Notes under the pieces: generated by a model | What the model was told of the DNA's origin: nothing | Database searches by the model: none | Seen by the model: only the letters and a program-made list of their open reading frames with translations | Origin: Gordonia phthalatica | GTDB lineage: Bacteria; Actinomycetota; Actinomycetes; Mycobacteriales; Mycobacteriaceae | Direction of reading: 5' to 3' | Assembly (NCBI RefSeq): GCF_001305675.1 | Contig: NZ_CP011853.1 | Coordinates: 1,860,001 to 1,924,000 of the forward strand | DNA length: 64,000 nucleotides | Translations under genes and position numbers: made by a program | Shown: one piece after another, positions 33,198 through 42,404 of the stretch | How the letters are laid out: each line of letters starts with the position of its first letter | Numbering within the stretch: position 1 is the first letter of the stretch

Positions 33198-33228
33198 GTG
33201 ACACGCTCCGCGTGCATCCCGGTATGAT
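33198..33228 (+). promoter_or_regulatory. Promoter of the GAF-LuxR gene
   Basis: GTGACA (33198-33203), 19-nt spacer, TATGAT (33223-33228). A start near 33235 would leave a ~30-nt leader to ATG 33266. Confidence 0.4.
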
Positions 33229-33265
33229 CGGTCACGTTTGCCGAAGGATGAACAGGCGGTGGCGA

Positions 33266-34090
33266 ATGGGCGAGCGTTCTCTGGTGGTTCCGGTCACCGA
33301 GTCGCTGCGGCGGATTCGACGTTCCAGCGGGGTGCCGCTCGCGTTCGCCGGCATGGTCGAAGGCAACGCGCGGGTGAGCCTGGATCACTTCGTCGGTGAC
33401 GTGACGGGCGCGTTGGACGGGCTCGCCGTGGAAGTGGGGCACGGGCTCGGCGGCAAGGTGCTCAACCACAACCGTCCGATGGCGGTCAACGACTACCTCG
33501 ACACCCCGCACATCACCCATCGCTACAACGATGCGATCGCGACGGAAGGACTGCGTGCGGTGGCCGCGGCGCCGGTCATCGTCGACAGCCGCATGATCGC
33601 CGTCCTGTACGGTGCACTGCGCTGCGACACCCGGATCGACGGCCGCCTCCTCGACGTCCTCACCGCGCAGGCGCGGTCGCTGGAACAGGAGATCGCCGTC
33701 TCGCGGGCGCTGATCGCAGCCGATGCCCGGCTGACCCCGGAGGCGGATGTGCTGCGCGATCGCATGACGATCGCCTACGCCCGACTCCGGGCGTTGGCGC
33801 GCGAGCTCGACGACGGTGCGATGGCCGACGAGATCGCCCGCATCACCGACGTGCTGCTCGACGGCGCCGCCGGCGACGCGGAGCCGCCGCCCGTGCAGTT
33901 GACCGGCCGTGAACAGGACGTCCTGGCGCTGGCCGCGCTCGGATACAGCAATCCGCGGATCGCCGACGAACTCGGCGTCGCCGTCGACACCGTCAAGGGC
34001 TACATGAAGACGACGATGAGCAAGCTCGATGCGGGAACCCGACTCGAAGCCGTCGTCGTGGCGCGGCGCCTCGGGATCCTGCCGCACTGA
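33266..34090 (+). CDS. GAF-domain LuxR-type transcriptional regulator
   Basis: 274 aa. Residues ~15-150 form a GAF-like sensor domain (VPLAFAGMVEGNARVSLDHFVG ... VGHGLGGKVLNHNRPMAVNDY ... VAAAPVIVDSRMIAVLYGALR). A helical linker leads to a C-terminal LuxR/NarL HTH: LTGREQDVLALAALGYSNPRIADELGVAVDTVKGYMKTTMSKL. The domain order is that of regulators of catabolic operons responding to aromatic or organic acid ligands. It lies directly upstream of an MHS-family transporter, the probable target. ATG 33248 is an alternative start. Confidence 0.85.
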   Translation: MGERSLVVPVTESLRRIRRSSGVPLAFAGMVEGNARVSLDHFVGDVTGALDGLAVEVGHGLGGKVLNHNRPMAVNDYLDTPHITHRYNDAIATEGLRAVAAAPVIVDSRMIAVLYGALRCDTRIDGRLLDVLTAQARSLEQEIAVSRALIAADARLTPEADVLRDRMTIAYARLRALARELDDGAMADEIARITDVLLDGAAGDAEPPPVQLTGREQDVLALAALGYSNPRIADELGVAVDTVKGYMKTTMSKLDAGTRLEAVVVARRLGILPH

Positions 34091-34225
34091 GTCGGGACGG
34101 CCGTTTCGGCGCATCACCCACTTCGGGGGGTGCCACGTCTCACACCGCTCGTCCTACTGTGATCGAGCCCACGACACGGGTCGTCGGGCTGACACATCCA
34201 TCGAGCCCGAGACGAGGACCGAACC

Positions 34226-35626
34226 GTGACAACGGACCCACCGCGCATCCCGCCCGCAGAACCCGCCCGCCGGAAGGCCACCAGCATGACGCGGGTGGCC
34301 GCGGCCAGCTCGATCGGCACCACCATCGAGTTCTACGACTTCTTCATCTACGGCACGGCGGCCGCGCTCGCCTTCCCGACGGTGTTCTTCCCCGAGGTCG
34401 ACGCCACCACCGCAACGCTCGCGTCGTTCGCGACGTTCGCCGTCGCGTTCTTCGCCCGCCCCGTGGGCGCCATCGTCTTCGGACACTTCGGCGACCGCAT
34501 CGGCCGTAAACGGACCCTGGTCTGGACCCTGCTGATCATGGGTGTCTCCACGGTGCTCATCGGCCTGCTGCCCGGCTACGAGGTCGGCGCGTTCGGACTG
34601 TTCCAGAACGGCATCGGCATCGCCGCGCCGATCATCCTGGTGATCCTGCGCTTCCTGCAGGGCTTCGCGGTCGGCGGTGAATGGGCGGGGGCCACGTTGC
34701 TCACCGCCGAATACGCACCCGCGGGCAAACGCGGTCTGTACGCGATGTTCCCGCAGCTGGGACCGGCGTTCGCGTTCTTCCTGTCGAGCCTGACCTTCCT
34801 CGTCGCGAGCATCACCGTCGGCACCGCCAGCGACGCCTTCCTCACCTACGGGTGGCGCGTCCCGTTCATCCTGTCGATGGTGCTGGTCCTGGTGGGACTG
34901 TGGGTGCGTCTCGCCGTCGCCGAGACCCCCGTCTTCCAGGAGACGCAGGCCAAGCGCGCCGTCGAACCCGTCGCGACCGAGAACAAGCTGCCCTTCCTGG
35001 ACGCGGTGCGCCACCAGTGGAAGGAGATCATGATCGCCGGCGGTGCGCTGGCCAGCCTGTTCTCGCTGTTCTACATGGGCACGGCGTTCCTCACCAGCTA
35101 CGCGACCAAGCCCACCCAGATGGGGCTGGACCGCAACTTCGTCCTCGTCGCCGGCATGATCGCCGCCGTCTTCTTCGGGCTGTCGACCGCGGTGTCGGCC
35201 GTCTACTCCGACCGGCTCGGTCGCCGTCGCGTGATCATGACGTCCGTGGTCGTGGCGGTGCCGTGGGTGCTGATCCTGTTCCCGATCCTGGAGGTCGGCG
35301 GTGAGTTCGCCTTCCTGATCGGACTGATCGGCACGCTGCTGATCTTCGGCATCGCCTACGGGCCGGCGGGCGCACTGCTGCCGGAGCTGTTCCAGGCGCG
35401 GTACCGCTACACCGGTGCGGGCATGGGCTACAACCTGGCGGGCATCCTCGGCGGCGCGATTCCGCCGCTGTTCGCCGCACCGCTCATCGCGGGGCCGGGC
35501 TCGATCTGGGTCGGCATCATGCTGGCGGTCCTCTCGTCGATCAGCGTGCTGTGCACCTACTTCATCGTCGAGACCAAGGACACCGCGATCAACGACGACG
35601 CGGCGGCGCTCGAAGGCGCCGCCTGA
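34226..35626 (+). CDS. MFS transporter, metabolite:H+ symporter (MHS) family
   Basis: 466 aa, 12 membrane segments. The MHS signatures are clear: GTTIEFYDFFIYGTAAAL in TM1, FARPVGAIVFGHFGDRIGRKRTLV between TM2 and TM3, RFLQGFAVGGEWAGATLLTAEYAP, and the second-half YSDRLGRRRVIM. MHS members take up organic acids (citrate, shikimate, dicarboxylates) or betaine/proline by proton symport. The substrate here is open. Start GTG 34226. Adjacent to the GAF-LuxR regulator; closed by a strong hairpin. Confidence 0.92.
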   Translation: MTTDPPRIPPAEPARRKATSMTRVAAASSIGTTIEFYDFFIYGTAAALAFPTVFFPEVDATTATLASFATFAVAFFARPVGAIVFGHFGDRIGRKRTLVWTLLIMGVSTVLIGLLPGYEVGAFGLFQNGIGIAAPIILVILRFLQGFAVGGEWAGATLLTAEYAPAGKRGLYAMFPQLGPAFAFFLSSLTFLVASITVGTASDAFLTYGWRVPFILSMVLVLVGLWVRLAVAETPVFQETQAKRAVEPVATENKLPFLDAVRHQWKEIMIAGGALASLFSLFYMGTAFLTSYATKPTQMGLDRNFVLVAGMIAAVFFGLSTAVSAVYSDRLGRRRVIMTSVVVAVPWVLILFPILEVGGEFAFLIGLIGTLLIFGIAYGPAGALLPELFQARYRYTGAGMGYNLAGILGGAIPPLFAAPLIAGPGSIWVGIMLAVLSSISVLCTYFIVETKDTAINDDAAALEGAA

Positions 35627-35634
35627 TCCGACTG

Positions 35635-35674
35635 TTCGACCCCTGCCCGAGGCTGTCCTCGGGCAGGGGTCGAA
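35635..35674. terminator. Bidirectional terminator between MHS transporter and phaZ
   Basis: Perfect 18-bp inverted repeat (35635-35652 and 35657-35674) with a CTGT loop, located between two convergent genes. No clear U-tract on either strand. Confidence 0.8.
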
Positions 35675-35700
35675 TGCTGGAGTGGGCCGCCGGCCCAGGG

Positions 35701-36609
35701 CTAACCGCCCGGCGTGAACTTCACGTCGGCCGTCTTGCTCCACTTGCGTCGGTACGGCTTGGTGGGGCCGAGGAAGTCGTCCACCACGGGACCGAAGGTC
35801 GCGGCGTCGACCAGCAGGTCGAGGTGACCGCCGCCGTGCGCATGCAGGGTGGCGCGCGGCATCAGGGCGTTCATGACGCGGGCGTTGATCATCGGGACGA
35901 TCGGATCGTCCGTGCCGGCGATGATCAGCGTCTTCTGCCGGATGATCGGCAGGGCGAACAGCGACGTCCACACCGATCCGGCCATCAGCTGGTGCATGTA
36001 GCCCTTGAACGATCCCGCGTGCAGCTGCCGGATGAACAGGTCGGCGATCTGCTCGCTCTTCTCGCGGACCACGCCGCCGTACAGCTGCGCCGCGATGGTC
36101 GCACCGTACGACGGGTTGCTGAACCGCTTGGGCGTCACCATCTTCGACAGCACCTTGGGGTTGCCGGGCACCATGATCGCGCCGGTTCCGGTGCCGACGA
36201 GGATCAGGCGACGGCACCGACGGGGGTTCTGGAATGCGAACTGCTGCGCCAGGGCCCCACCCCACGAGAGGCCGAGGACGTCCACAACCTCGATCTCGAG
36301 CCGGTCCAGGATCCGCCCCAGCACCCATGCCAGGTACGGGAAGCCGTACGGAAGCGGGGAGGTCGGAGATTCGCCGGTGCCGGGGGCGTCGAACCGGAGG
36401 ACGGGCCGAGTGGGATCGAGGTTCTCGACCAGGGGGTCGAGGACCTCCAGGCTCGCACCGATTCCGTTGCACAGGACCAGCGGGATCCCGACGCCCTCGC
36501 GGTACCGAACGCGAACGCGCTGGCCGCCGACGGCGAGGTAGTAGTCGTTGGTCTCGGATTCCACGTGCTCGATCTCCGGATTCTGTGTGGCGTCTGTCGG
36601 GGTGCTCAC
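35701..36609 (-). CDS. phaZ: Intracellular poly(3-hydroxyalkanoate) depolymerase, alpha/beta hydrolase
   Basis: 302 aa. It fits the Pseudomonas-type intracellular mcl-PHA depolymerase family: CNGIGASLEVLDPLVENLDP, FDAPGTGESPT, lipase box GLSWGG, AQQFAFQNPRRCRRLILVGTGTGAIMVPGNPKVL, and the late catalytic Asp (AGTDDPIVP) and His (GGGHLDLL). It would release 3-hydroxyacids from stored polymer in the cytosol. GTG 36609 overlaps the maoC stop by 4 nt; last gene of the PHA cluster. Confidence 0.88.
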   Translation of the reverse strand: MSTPTDATQNPEIEHVESETNDYYLAVGGQRVRVRYREGVGIPLVLCNGIGASLEVLDPLVENLDPTRPVLRFDAPGTGESPTSPLPYGFPYLAWVLGRILDRLEIEVVDVLGLSWGGALAQQFAFQNPRRCRRLILVGTGTGAIMVPGNPKVLSKMVTPKRFSNPSYGATIAAQLYGGVVREKSEQIADLFIRQLHAGSFKGYMHQLMAGSVWTSLFALPIIRQKTLIIAGTDDPIVPMINARVMNALMPRATLHAHGGGHLDLLVDAATFGPVVDDFLGPTKPYRRKWSKTADVKFTPGG

Positions 36610-37058
36610 CGGTAGAGGACCACGCTTTCCGCGATGCATGCGGGGCGGTCGGAGCCCTCCACCTCGACGGCGACGGTGAACACGGTCTCGATTCCGGCCG
36701 GCTTGGCGGTCGCGCCCGACAGGGTGACGGTCGCGCGGACGCGGCTGCCGACCTTCACCGGGCTCGGGAAGCGGACCTTGTTGAGACCGTAGTTCAGGGC
36801 GGCGGTGACGTCCTGGACGTCGACCGTCTCCTCGAGGAACAGCGGGATGAGCGACAGGGTCAGGAAGCCGTGGGCGATGGTGCCGCCGAACGGTCCGGCC
36901 GCGGCCTTCTCGACGTCGACGTGGATCCACTGGTGGTCGCCGGTGGCGTCCGCGAACTGGTTGACGCGGTCCTGCTCGATCGCGATCCAGTCGGTGGTGC
37001 CGAGCGCCTGGCCGACGTGGTCGGGCAGGGCTGCGGGGCTGGCGATGGTGGTGGCCAT
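36606..37058 (-). CDS. MaoC-like (R)-specific enoyl-CoA hydratase (PhaJ type)
   Basis: 150-aa hot-dog-fold protein. The hydratase-2 motif is intact: RVNQFADATGDHQWIHVD, with the catalytic Asp and His, followed by FGGTIAHGFLTLSLIP. PhaJ-type enzymes turn trans-2-enoyl-CoA from beta-oxidation into (R)-3-hydroxyacyl-CoA, the PHA synthase substrate. Its position between phaC and phaZ fits this, though a Rv0130-like general hydratase role is possible. ATG 37058, 32 nt after phaC. Confidence 0.88.
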   Translation of the reverse strand: MATTIASPAALPDHVGQALGTTDWIAIEQDRVNQFADATGDHQWIHVDVEKAAAGPFGGTIAHGFLTLSLIPLFLEETVDVQDVTAALNYGLNKVRFPSPVKVGSRVRATVTLSGATAKPAGIETVFTVAVEVEGSDRPACIAESVVLYR

Positions 37059-37090
37059 GGGGTCACCCTTTCTGAAGAGGAGGGGAGCGG

Positions 37091-38791
37091 TCAGCTCTCG
37101 AGGACGTAGGTGCCGGGGGCGGGGGCGAGCGGCTCGAAGCCTGCGGCGCCGAGGTTGACGGGCGCGTCGATCTCGGTGTTGCCGTGCTCGGTCAGCCACT
37201 CGAGGTGGTCGGGCCACCAGGAGCCGGGCTTCTTCTCCGAGGTCTCGAGCCAGGTGTCGGCGTCGCCCTCGTGGGAGACCTGCGCGGTGCGGAACGAGGC
37301 CTTCGGGTTGCCCGGAGGGTTCACCAGCGAGGCGATGTGACCGCTGGTCGAGAGCACGTAGCGGTTGTTCTTGCTGCCGAGGAGGGCCGCGCTGCGGTAG
37401 GTGGCCTGCCAGGGGCAGATGTGGTCGGCGATGCCGCCGATCACGTAGGTGTCGCACTCGATGTTGCCGAGGTCGACGGGCGTGCCGAGCATGGTCGGCT
37501 TGCCGGGGGTGACGAGGTCGTTGCCGACGCCCATCATGACCATGTCCTTGTGCAGGGCGGCCGTCATCCGGGTGGTGTCGGCGTTCCAGAACAGGACGTC
37601 GAAGGCGGCGGGGCTGCGGCCCTGGATGTAGTTGTTGACCCAGTAGCGCCACACGAGGTCGGTGGGACGCAGCCAGGCGAACATCTCGGCCATCGCCCGA
37701 CCGTCGAGGTAGCCCTTGCTGGACGACTCGCGGATCGCGGCGTGGGCGGCGCGCTCGCTGGTGAGCGACGACGCGAAGCCGGCCTGGTTCTGGTCGAGGA
37801 CGGTGACGGCGAGCGTCATCGACTTCACCTTGTCGCCCTGACCGGTCGCCGACAGGTGCGACAGGACCATGGCGGCCAGGATGCCGCCGGAGCAGGTGCC
37901 GAAGATATTGGTCGCGTCGGCGCCGGTGATGGTGCGGGTGGCGTCGATGGCCTCGATGATGGCCTTGCCGTACTCGTCGAAGCCCCAGTCGCGGTGACGG
38001 GCCTTCGGGTTGCGCCAGGAGATCGCGAAAACCTGCTGGCCGCCCTTGACGTAGTTCTCCACCATGCTGCGGCCGGGCGCGATGTCCATGATGTAGTACT
38101 TGTTGATCACCGGCGGGATCATCAGCAGCGGCACGTCGCTGACCTGCTTGGTCTGCGGTGCATACTGGATGAGCTCGAACATCCGGGTCTTGAGGACCAC
38201 GGTGCCCTTGGTGGTGGCGACGGTCTCGCCGACGCTGAACGCGTCGGGCTCCACCATGGCGGGGACGCGCGGCTTGGACGCCATGTCGCGGACGAAGGCC
38301 TTGAAGCCGCGGTACGCGGAGACGCCGCCGGTGTCGATGAGAGCCTTCCAGCCGAGGGGGTTCAGCAGGAGGTTGTTGGTGGGGGCCAGACCCTCGATGA
38401 TGTTGTCGAGCGCGAAGCGGACCTTCTCGGCGTCCTTCCAGTTCAGGTCGGCGGCCGAGTACAGCTTCTCTGCGGTGTCCGACGCGGCCAGGTAGGCCTG
38501 CTCCACGCGGTGCAGCAGCGGGTTCTGGGTCCACGCCGGGTCCGAGAAGCGCTTGTCGGAGCGGGCCGGGGTGCGGTTGGAGCGCCCGACGGCGATGTCA
38601 CCGAGCTCCTTGACCAGTCCGACGCCGTGCTCGGCGATGGTGATCGGCTGCTTGGCCAGGGAGAGCCCGAAGCGGGCCGTGGCGGCGTCCGGAGCCATCC
38701 GGCTGGCGAACGACTTGGTGGAGTTGACGAGGAGGAGGTCGAGCGGCGCGGCGATCTCGCCGGCGGCGGCCTGGTTCTGTGCGATGGTCAT
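37091..38791 (-). CDS. phaC: Poly(3-hydroxyalkanoate) synthase (PhaC)
   Basis: 566 aa, the size of class I/II synthases. The modified lipase box is FGTCSGG with the catalytic Cys, and the triad is completed by Asp in IGGIADHICPW and His in LSTSGHIASLVNPPGNPK. DVPLLMIPPVINKYYIMDIAPGRSMVENYV and VFAISWRNP are family hallmarks. It polymerises (R)-3-hydroxyacyl-CoA on granule surfaces. No phasin, phaA or phaB is adjacent; with PhaJ- and PhaZ-like partners and an acyl-CoA synthetase, medium-chain monomers are likely (inference). Confidence 0.94.
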   Translation of the reverse strand: MTIAQNQAAAGEIAAPLDLLLVNSTKSFASRMAPDAATARFGLSLAKQPITIAEHGVGLVKELGDIAVGRSNRTPARSDKRFSDPAWTQNPLLHRVEQAYLAASDTAEKLYSAADLNWKDAEKVRFALDNIIEGLAPTNNLLLNPLGWKALIDTGGVSAYRGFKAFVRDMASKPRVPAMVEPDAFSVGETVATTKGTVVLKTRMFELIQYAPQTKQVSDVPLLMIPPVINKYYIMDIAPGRSMVENYVKGGQQVFAISWRNPKARHRDWGFDEYGKAIIEAIDATRTITGADATNIFGTCSGGILAAMVLSHLSATGQGDKVKSMTLAVTVLDQNQAGFASSLTSERAAHAAIRESSSKGYLDGRAMAEMFAWLRPTDLVWRYWVNNYIQGRSPAAFDVLFWNADTTRMTAALHKDMVMMGVGNDLVTPGKPTMLGTPVDLGNIECDTYVIGGIADHICPWQATYRSAALLGSKNNRYVLSTSGHIASLVNPPGNPKASFRTAQVSHEGDADTWLETSEKKPGSWWPDHLEWLTEHGNTEIDAPVNLGAAGFEPLAPAPGTYVLES

Positions 38792-38795
38792 GCGA

Positions 38796-40298
38796 TCAGT
38801 GCTCCGAGATGGTGGTGGGGACGACGATGTCGCGTTTCTGGATCTTGCCGGTGGCGCCGGTGGGCAGGGCCTCGACGAACCAGACCTGGCGGGGGTACTT
38901 GTAGGCGGCGACGCGCTCCTTGACGTAGGTGCGGATCTCGTCTTCGGTGCTCTCCGAGCCCGGCTTCAGCTGGACGGCGGCACCGACGTCCTCGCCGAGG
39001 GTCTCGTGGGGAACGCCCACGACGGCGGCTGCGGCGACGTCGGGGTGCTCGTACAGCACTTCCTCCACCTCGCGCGGGTAGATGTTCATGCCGCCGCGGA
39101 TGATCATGTCCTTGGTGCGGTCGACGATGCGGTAGTAGCCGTCGGCGTCCTTGGTGCCCACGTCGCCCGTCGAGAACCAGCCGTCGGCGTCGATCGCCTC
39201 GGCGGTCTTCTCCGGGAGCTGCCAGTAGCCCTTCATGATGTTGTGGCCCTTGATCTGGATCTCACCGGGCTCACCTACAGCGGCTTCGTTGCCGTTGACG
39301 TCGACGGTGCGCATCTGCACGCCCTCGATCGGGGTGCCGATGGTGCCGGGGCGACGCTCCTTGTCCGGGTGGTTGAAGCAGGCGACCGGCGAGGTCTCGG
39401 ACAGGCCGTAGCCCTCGAGGATGACGGCGTTGAAGTTCGCTTCGAAGTCGGTGATGACCTGGGCCGGGAGGGCCGCACCGCCGGAGACGCAGGTGCGCAG
39501 CGAGCTGGTGTCGTCGGTCGGGCGCTGGGCTGCGATGAGGGCCGAGTACATGGTCGGCACGCCGAGGAAGACGGTGACCTTGTCGGCGGCGATCGCGTCG
39601 AGGACGACGATCGGGTCGAAGCGCGGGATGAGGGTGAGGCTGGCCTGGGCGATGACCGCGGAGTTGAGGCCGCAGGTGAGGCCGAAGACGTGGAACAGCG
39701 GCAGGCAGCCCATGAGGACGTCGTCGGTGTTCGCGCCGATCAGGGTGCGGACGGTGATCTCGGCGTTGCGATGCAGACCGATGTGGGTGAGCTCGGCGCC
39801 CTTCGGCTTGCCGGTGGTGCCCGACGTGTGCAGGATGACGGCGGTGTCGAAGTCGTCCCGGGCGATCGGGGCGGCCTGCGGTGCGGCGGCGGCGATCGCG
39901 GCCTTGAGCTCCTCGTCGACGACCAGGCAGTCGGCGCCGGAGGCTTCGGCGCCGCCCTTGGCCTCATCGGCGAAGGTCGAGACCGCGAAGATCGCCTTGG
40001 CGGAGGTGTTGCCGAGGTAGAAGGCGATCTCACGCGACTTCAGCAGCGGGTTCATCGGGACGGCGATGGCACCGGCTCGGAGGATGCCGTAGAACAGGAT
40101 CGCGAACTCCGGGACGTTCGGGAGCATCAGGCCCACGCGATCGCCGGGGGCGATGCCGCGCTCGGCGAGCAGGGTGGCGACCTTGGCGGCGGCCTGGTCG
40201 AACTCCGCGTACGAGTACGTCGCGTCGCCGCACTTGAGGGCGAGGTGGTCCGGGCGGGCTGCGGCCGCGTCGACGAGGTTCTGACTGAGGTTCGCCAT
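38796..40298 (-). CDS. Fatty-acyl-CoA synthetase of the PHA cluster
   Basis: 500 aa from ATG 40298. ANL motifs: ILHTSGTTGKPKGAELTH, LEGYGLSETSPV, GWFSTGDVGTKDADGYYRIVDRTKDMIIRGGMNIYPREVEE, and the catalytic Lys in PTGATGKIQKRDI. It activates fatty acids to CoA esters. Only 4 nt separate it from phaC, so it heads the acs-phaC-maoC-phaZ operon and probably feeds monomers into storage or recaptures acids freed by PhaZ. An upstream ATG at 40337 is less likely by family N-terminus. Confidence 0.9.
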   Translation of the reverse strand: MANLSQNLVDAAAARPDHLALKCGDATYSYAEFDQAAAKVATLLAERGIAPGDRVGLMLPNVPEFAILFYGILRAGAIAVPMNPLLKSREIAFYLGNTSAKAIFAVSTFADEAKGGAEASGADCLVVDEELKAAIAAAAPQAAPIARDDFDTAVILHTSGTTGKPKGAELTHIGLHRNAEITVRTLIGANTDDVLMGCLPLFHVFGLTCGLNSAVIAQASLTLIPRFDPIVVLDAIAADKVTVFLGVPTMYSALIAAQRPTDDTSSLRTCVSGGAALPAQVITDFEANFNAVILEGYGLSETSPVACFNHPDKERRPGTIGTPIEGVQMRTVDVNGNEAAVGEPGEIQIKGHNIMKGYWQLPEKTAEAIDADGWFSTGDVGTKDADGYYRIVDRTKDMIIRGGMNIYPREVEEVLYEHPDVAAAAVVGVPHETLGEDVGAAVQLKPGSESTEDEIRTYVKERVAAYKYPRQVWFVEALPTGATGKIQKRDIVVPTTISEH

Positions 40299-40397
40299 GA
40301 TGTCTGCTTTCGTGGGGGAGCAATTCCTATCACTCAAGAATGCGGTGCATCACCCTGGGATGCGATGGTTAAGCGGCTAACGTATTCACGGGTACAG

Positions 40398-40411
40398 TGT
40401 GCACGCGCACA
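40398..40411. promoter_or_regulatory. Inverted repeat upstream of the PHA operon
   Basis: TGTGC-ACGC-GCACA, about 100 nt upstream of the acyl-CoA synthetase start in the 143-nt gap behind the PucR gene. A candidate operator only. Confidence 0.3.
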
Positions 40412-40441
40412 ATGGGCCGCCGACCAACGTGATCTGTGCCT

Positions 40442-41707
40442 CTAACTGCGGATATCCAAGCGCGCATCCACCTCGAATGCCAGGCACAGCTCGGCGGATT
40501 CCCTCGGCGACGTCGTGGATCGACCCGTCAGTTCCTCGATGCGACGCAGGCGATGCCGAACCGTGTTGCGGTGCACGAACAGTTCGTCGGCGGTGGCCGT
40601 GATGCTCCCGTCCGCGCGCACCCACGCGTGGAAGGTCTCGATCAGCGGCCCGCGGTCGTCGGCGGGGAGGTCGTAGAGGCGATGCAGCACCGATTGCGCG
40701 AGCCCGGTGCTGACCTCAGGAGTGGCCACGGCCGCGATGCCGAGGACGGAGTCGTCGAACTGGGTGACGCCGACACCGGGGCCGGCCAGGGAGACGCGGG
40801 CGTATTTCAGCGCGCGCCCGATGTGCGAGAGCTCGGTGAATGATGCGCTCACTCCGACGCGGCCGGTGGCGAGGCGGCCGATCAGATTGAGGGCGGCGTC
40901 GACGGACGTGGGGTTCGGGAGGTGGATGAGGCCGATCTGTTGGTCGGGGAGCAGGCGCCACACCGAGCGGAGGTCGAGCACGCGGAGTTTGTTCTCGACG
41001 CCGTGCAACGGCTGCTTGCCGACCACGTCGGTGGCGGCCGCCACTGCGATGTACGGCCCGGTCGTCGGCATGCGCAGCAGAGCAGCCGTCTCCCACAGGT
41101 TGGTCTTGGTGGTGATCCGACCTTCGAGAAGGTGCTCGGTGAGGGCGGCGCGTTCGGCGGCGTCGTCGAGGATCTGCTCGTTGGTCGCCTCCCGGTGAGC
41201 CTCGGCCACCTCGCTCGCGAAGATGTCGTACCCACTCCAGATCCGCTCGGTCGCGGCAAGCACCGCGCGTCGCGACAGGGAGCTGTCCGACTCGGCGATC
41301 GCCCGGAACTCGCGCCACACCATCTGAAAGGCGATCCGATAGGCGTGCATCAGGGCGGGCAGGGGGACGCCGAGAGCGGCTCGCGTGGCGCCGGTGTGAC
41401 GGGCCGTCGCGGTCTGGAAGTCGGCGTCCGCCGTGATCGCTCCGACCATCTCGGTGAAGTTGGCGCGGACGACGGCGGTGGTCCGTTCGCGGGGGACCAC
41501 GTCGGACGTCGCGTAGTAGCCGATGTCGCTGTGGATGGCATCGGTGACGCGTTCGGCGAGGTCGTCGACGCGCTCGGACAGCACGGCGCCGATCCGAACG
41601 AGCTCGGCGGCGATCTCGGGTGGTTCGGGCTGGGCGGGGGTGTTGGCAGCGGGCGTCACCGTGTCATTGTCGTGGGTGGCGGGCCGATGTGCGGAGGGTT
41701 GGTGCAC
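40442..41707 (-). CDS. PucR/CdaR-type helix-turn-helix transcriptional regulator
   Basis: 421 aa. The C-terminal PucR HTH is typical: ETFHAWVRADGSITATADELFVHRNTVRHRLRRIEELTGR. Upstream is a GGDEF-like middle domain (RVGVSASFTELSHIGRALKYARVSL) and an N-terminal helical region common in actinobacterial members. Located on the same strand immediately upstream of the acyl-CoA synthetase-phaC-maoC-phaZ operon, so it is the likely activator; related regulators control phaC loci and proline/purine catabolism in other Mycobacteriales. Start ATG 41707; internal GTG codons are possible. Confidence 0.87.
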   Translation of the reverse strand: MHQPSAHRPATHDNDTVTPAANTPAQPEPPEIAAELVRIGAVLSERVDDLAERVTDAIHSDIGYYATSDVVPRERTTAVVRANFTEMVGAITADADFQTATARHTGATRAALGVPLPALMHAYRIAFQMVWREFRAIAESDSSLSRRAVLAATERIWSGYDIFASEVAEAHREATNEQILDDAAERAALTEHLLEGRITTKTNLWETAALLRMPTTGPYIAVAAATDVVGKQPLHGVENKLRVLDLRSVWRLLPDQQIGLIHLPNPTSVDAALNLIGRLATGRVGVSASFTELSHIGRALKYARVSLAGPGVGVTQFDDSVLGIAAVATPEVSTGLAQSVLHRLYDLPADDRGPLIETFHAWVRADGSITATADELFVHRNTVRHRLRRIEELTGRSTTSPRESAELCLAFEVDARLDIRS

Positions 41708-41720
41708 ATGTGGCGAGGGT

Positions 41721-42332
41721 CTAGGACGGACGGCGTCGTCCGGACAGGGTGAGGATCAGATCAGTCGTCGTCGCCTCGACGGTAGCGCCGGATCCCCACG
41801 ACCAGCACAGGTCGTTCGCCACGAAGCGACTCCCGGAGACGTGGACGTCGTGGAACACCGCAGTCTTTCCGCGGCGGTGATAGTCGGCGAGTCGGTCGAG
41901 CACTGCGAGGGCGGTGCGTTCCGGCAGATCGACCGTGATGCCGAGCGGTTCGGTCGCGTCGAACGTGTGAACGACGGCGTCGACGAGGGTGTCGTCGACG
42001 GTGGTGAAGGGATTCGCCCGGTGGACCCCCACGAGGAGCCCGAGCCGATCGACGATCTCGCGGGTCGTCAGGCCTGCGGCCTCCGCCCGCGCACTGGCAT
42101 CGATGACGTGGTTGATCGAGCCTGGATGGCGCAACGCGAGTCGTACGGTTCGGCCGAGTCCCATGCTCTGCAAGGTGAGGTGCGCGCCGACCTCTCGGAC
42201 GCTCCAACCGTCGCACAGGGAGGTGACCGACCATTGGTCGTCGGTGAGCGATGCGAAGATCTCGGCGGCCGACGCCCGCTGAGTGTCGATCAGGCCCCAC
42301 ATCTCGGTGTGGTTCAAATCGGAGTGGTTCAC
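41721..42332 (-). CDS. Mycothiol-dependent maleylpyruvate-isomerase-N / DinB-like protein
   Basis: 203 aa, GTG start. The N-terminal four-helix metal-binding domain (DUF, TIGR03083 type) is seen as LTDDQWSVTSLCDGWSVREVGAHLTLQSMGLG with the family's W-x-V-R-x-x-x-x-H ligand segment. A second metal His lies in VDAVVHTFDATEPLGI. Such proteins are linked to mycothiol-using reactions; the substrate is not known. It is transcribed divergently from a MarR regulator through overlapping promoters. Confidence 0.8.
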   Translation of the reverse strand: MNHSDLNHTEMWGLIDTQRASAAEIFASLTDDQWSVTSLCDGWSVREVGAHLTLQSMGLGRTVRLALRHPGSINHVIDASARAEAAGLTTREIVDRLGLLVGVHRANPFTTVDDTLVDAVVHTFDATEPLGITVDLPERTALAVLDRLADYHRRGKTAVFHDVHVSGSRFVANDLCWSWGSGATVEATTTDLILTLSGRRRPS

Positions 42333-42340
42333 GGCGATCC

Positions 42341-42393
42341 TTGATTTAGTTCGTTGTGCGAACTAGATTAGTTCGTACAACGAATCAGATCAA
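42341..42393. promoter_or_regulatory. Face-to-face MarR divergon promoters with two operators
   Basis: Plus strand: TTGATT (42341-42346), 17 nt, TAGATT (42364-42369). Minus strand: TTGATC (42393-42388), 17 nt, TAATCT (42370-42365). The two -10 elements occupy the same bases. TAGTTCG-TTGTG-CGAACTA (42347-42365) fills the plus spacer and TTCGT-ACA-ACGAA (42372-42384) the minus spacer. Confidence 0.75.
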
Positions 42394-42404
42394 GGAGTTC
42401 TGAC

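Noticed and set aside
34154..36472. 772-codon antisense frame over the MHS transporter and phaZ
   Set aside because: Spans two unrelated genes and a terminator hairpin on the other strand; codon content is that of a shadow frame.
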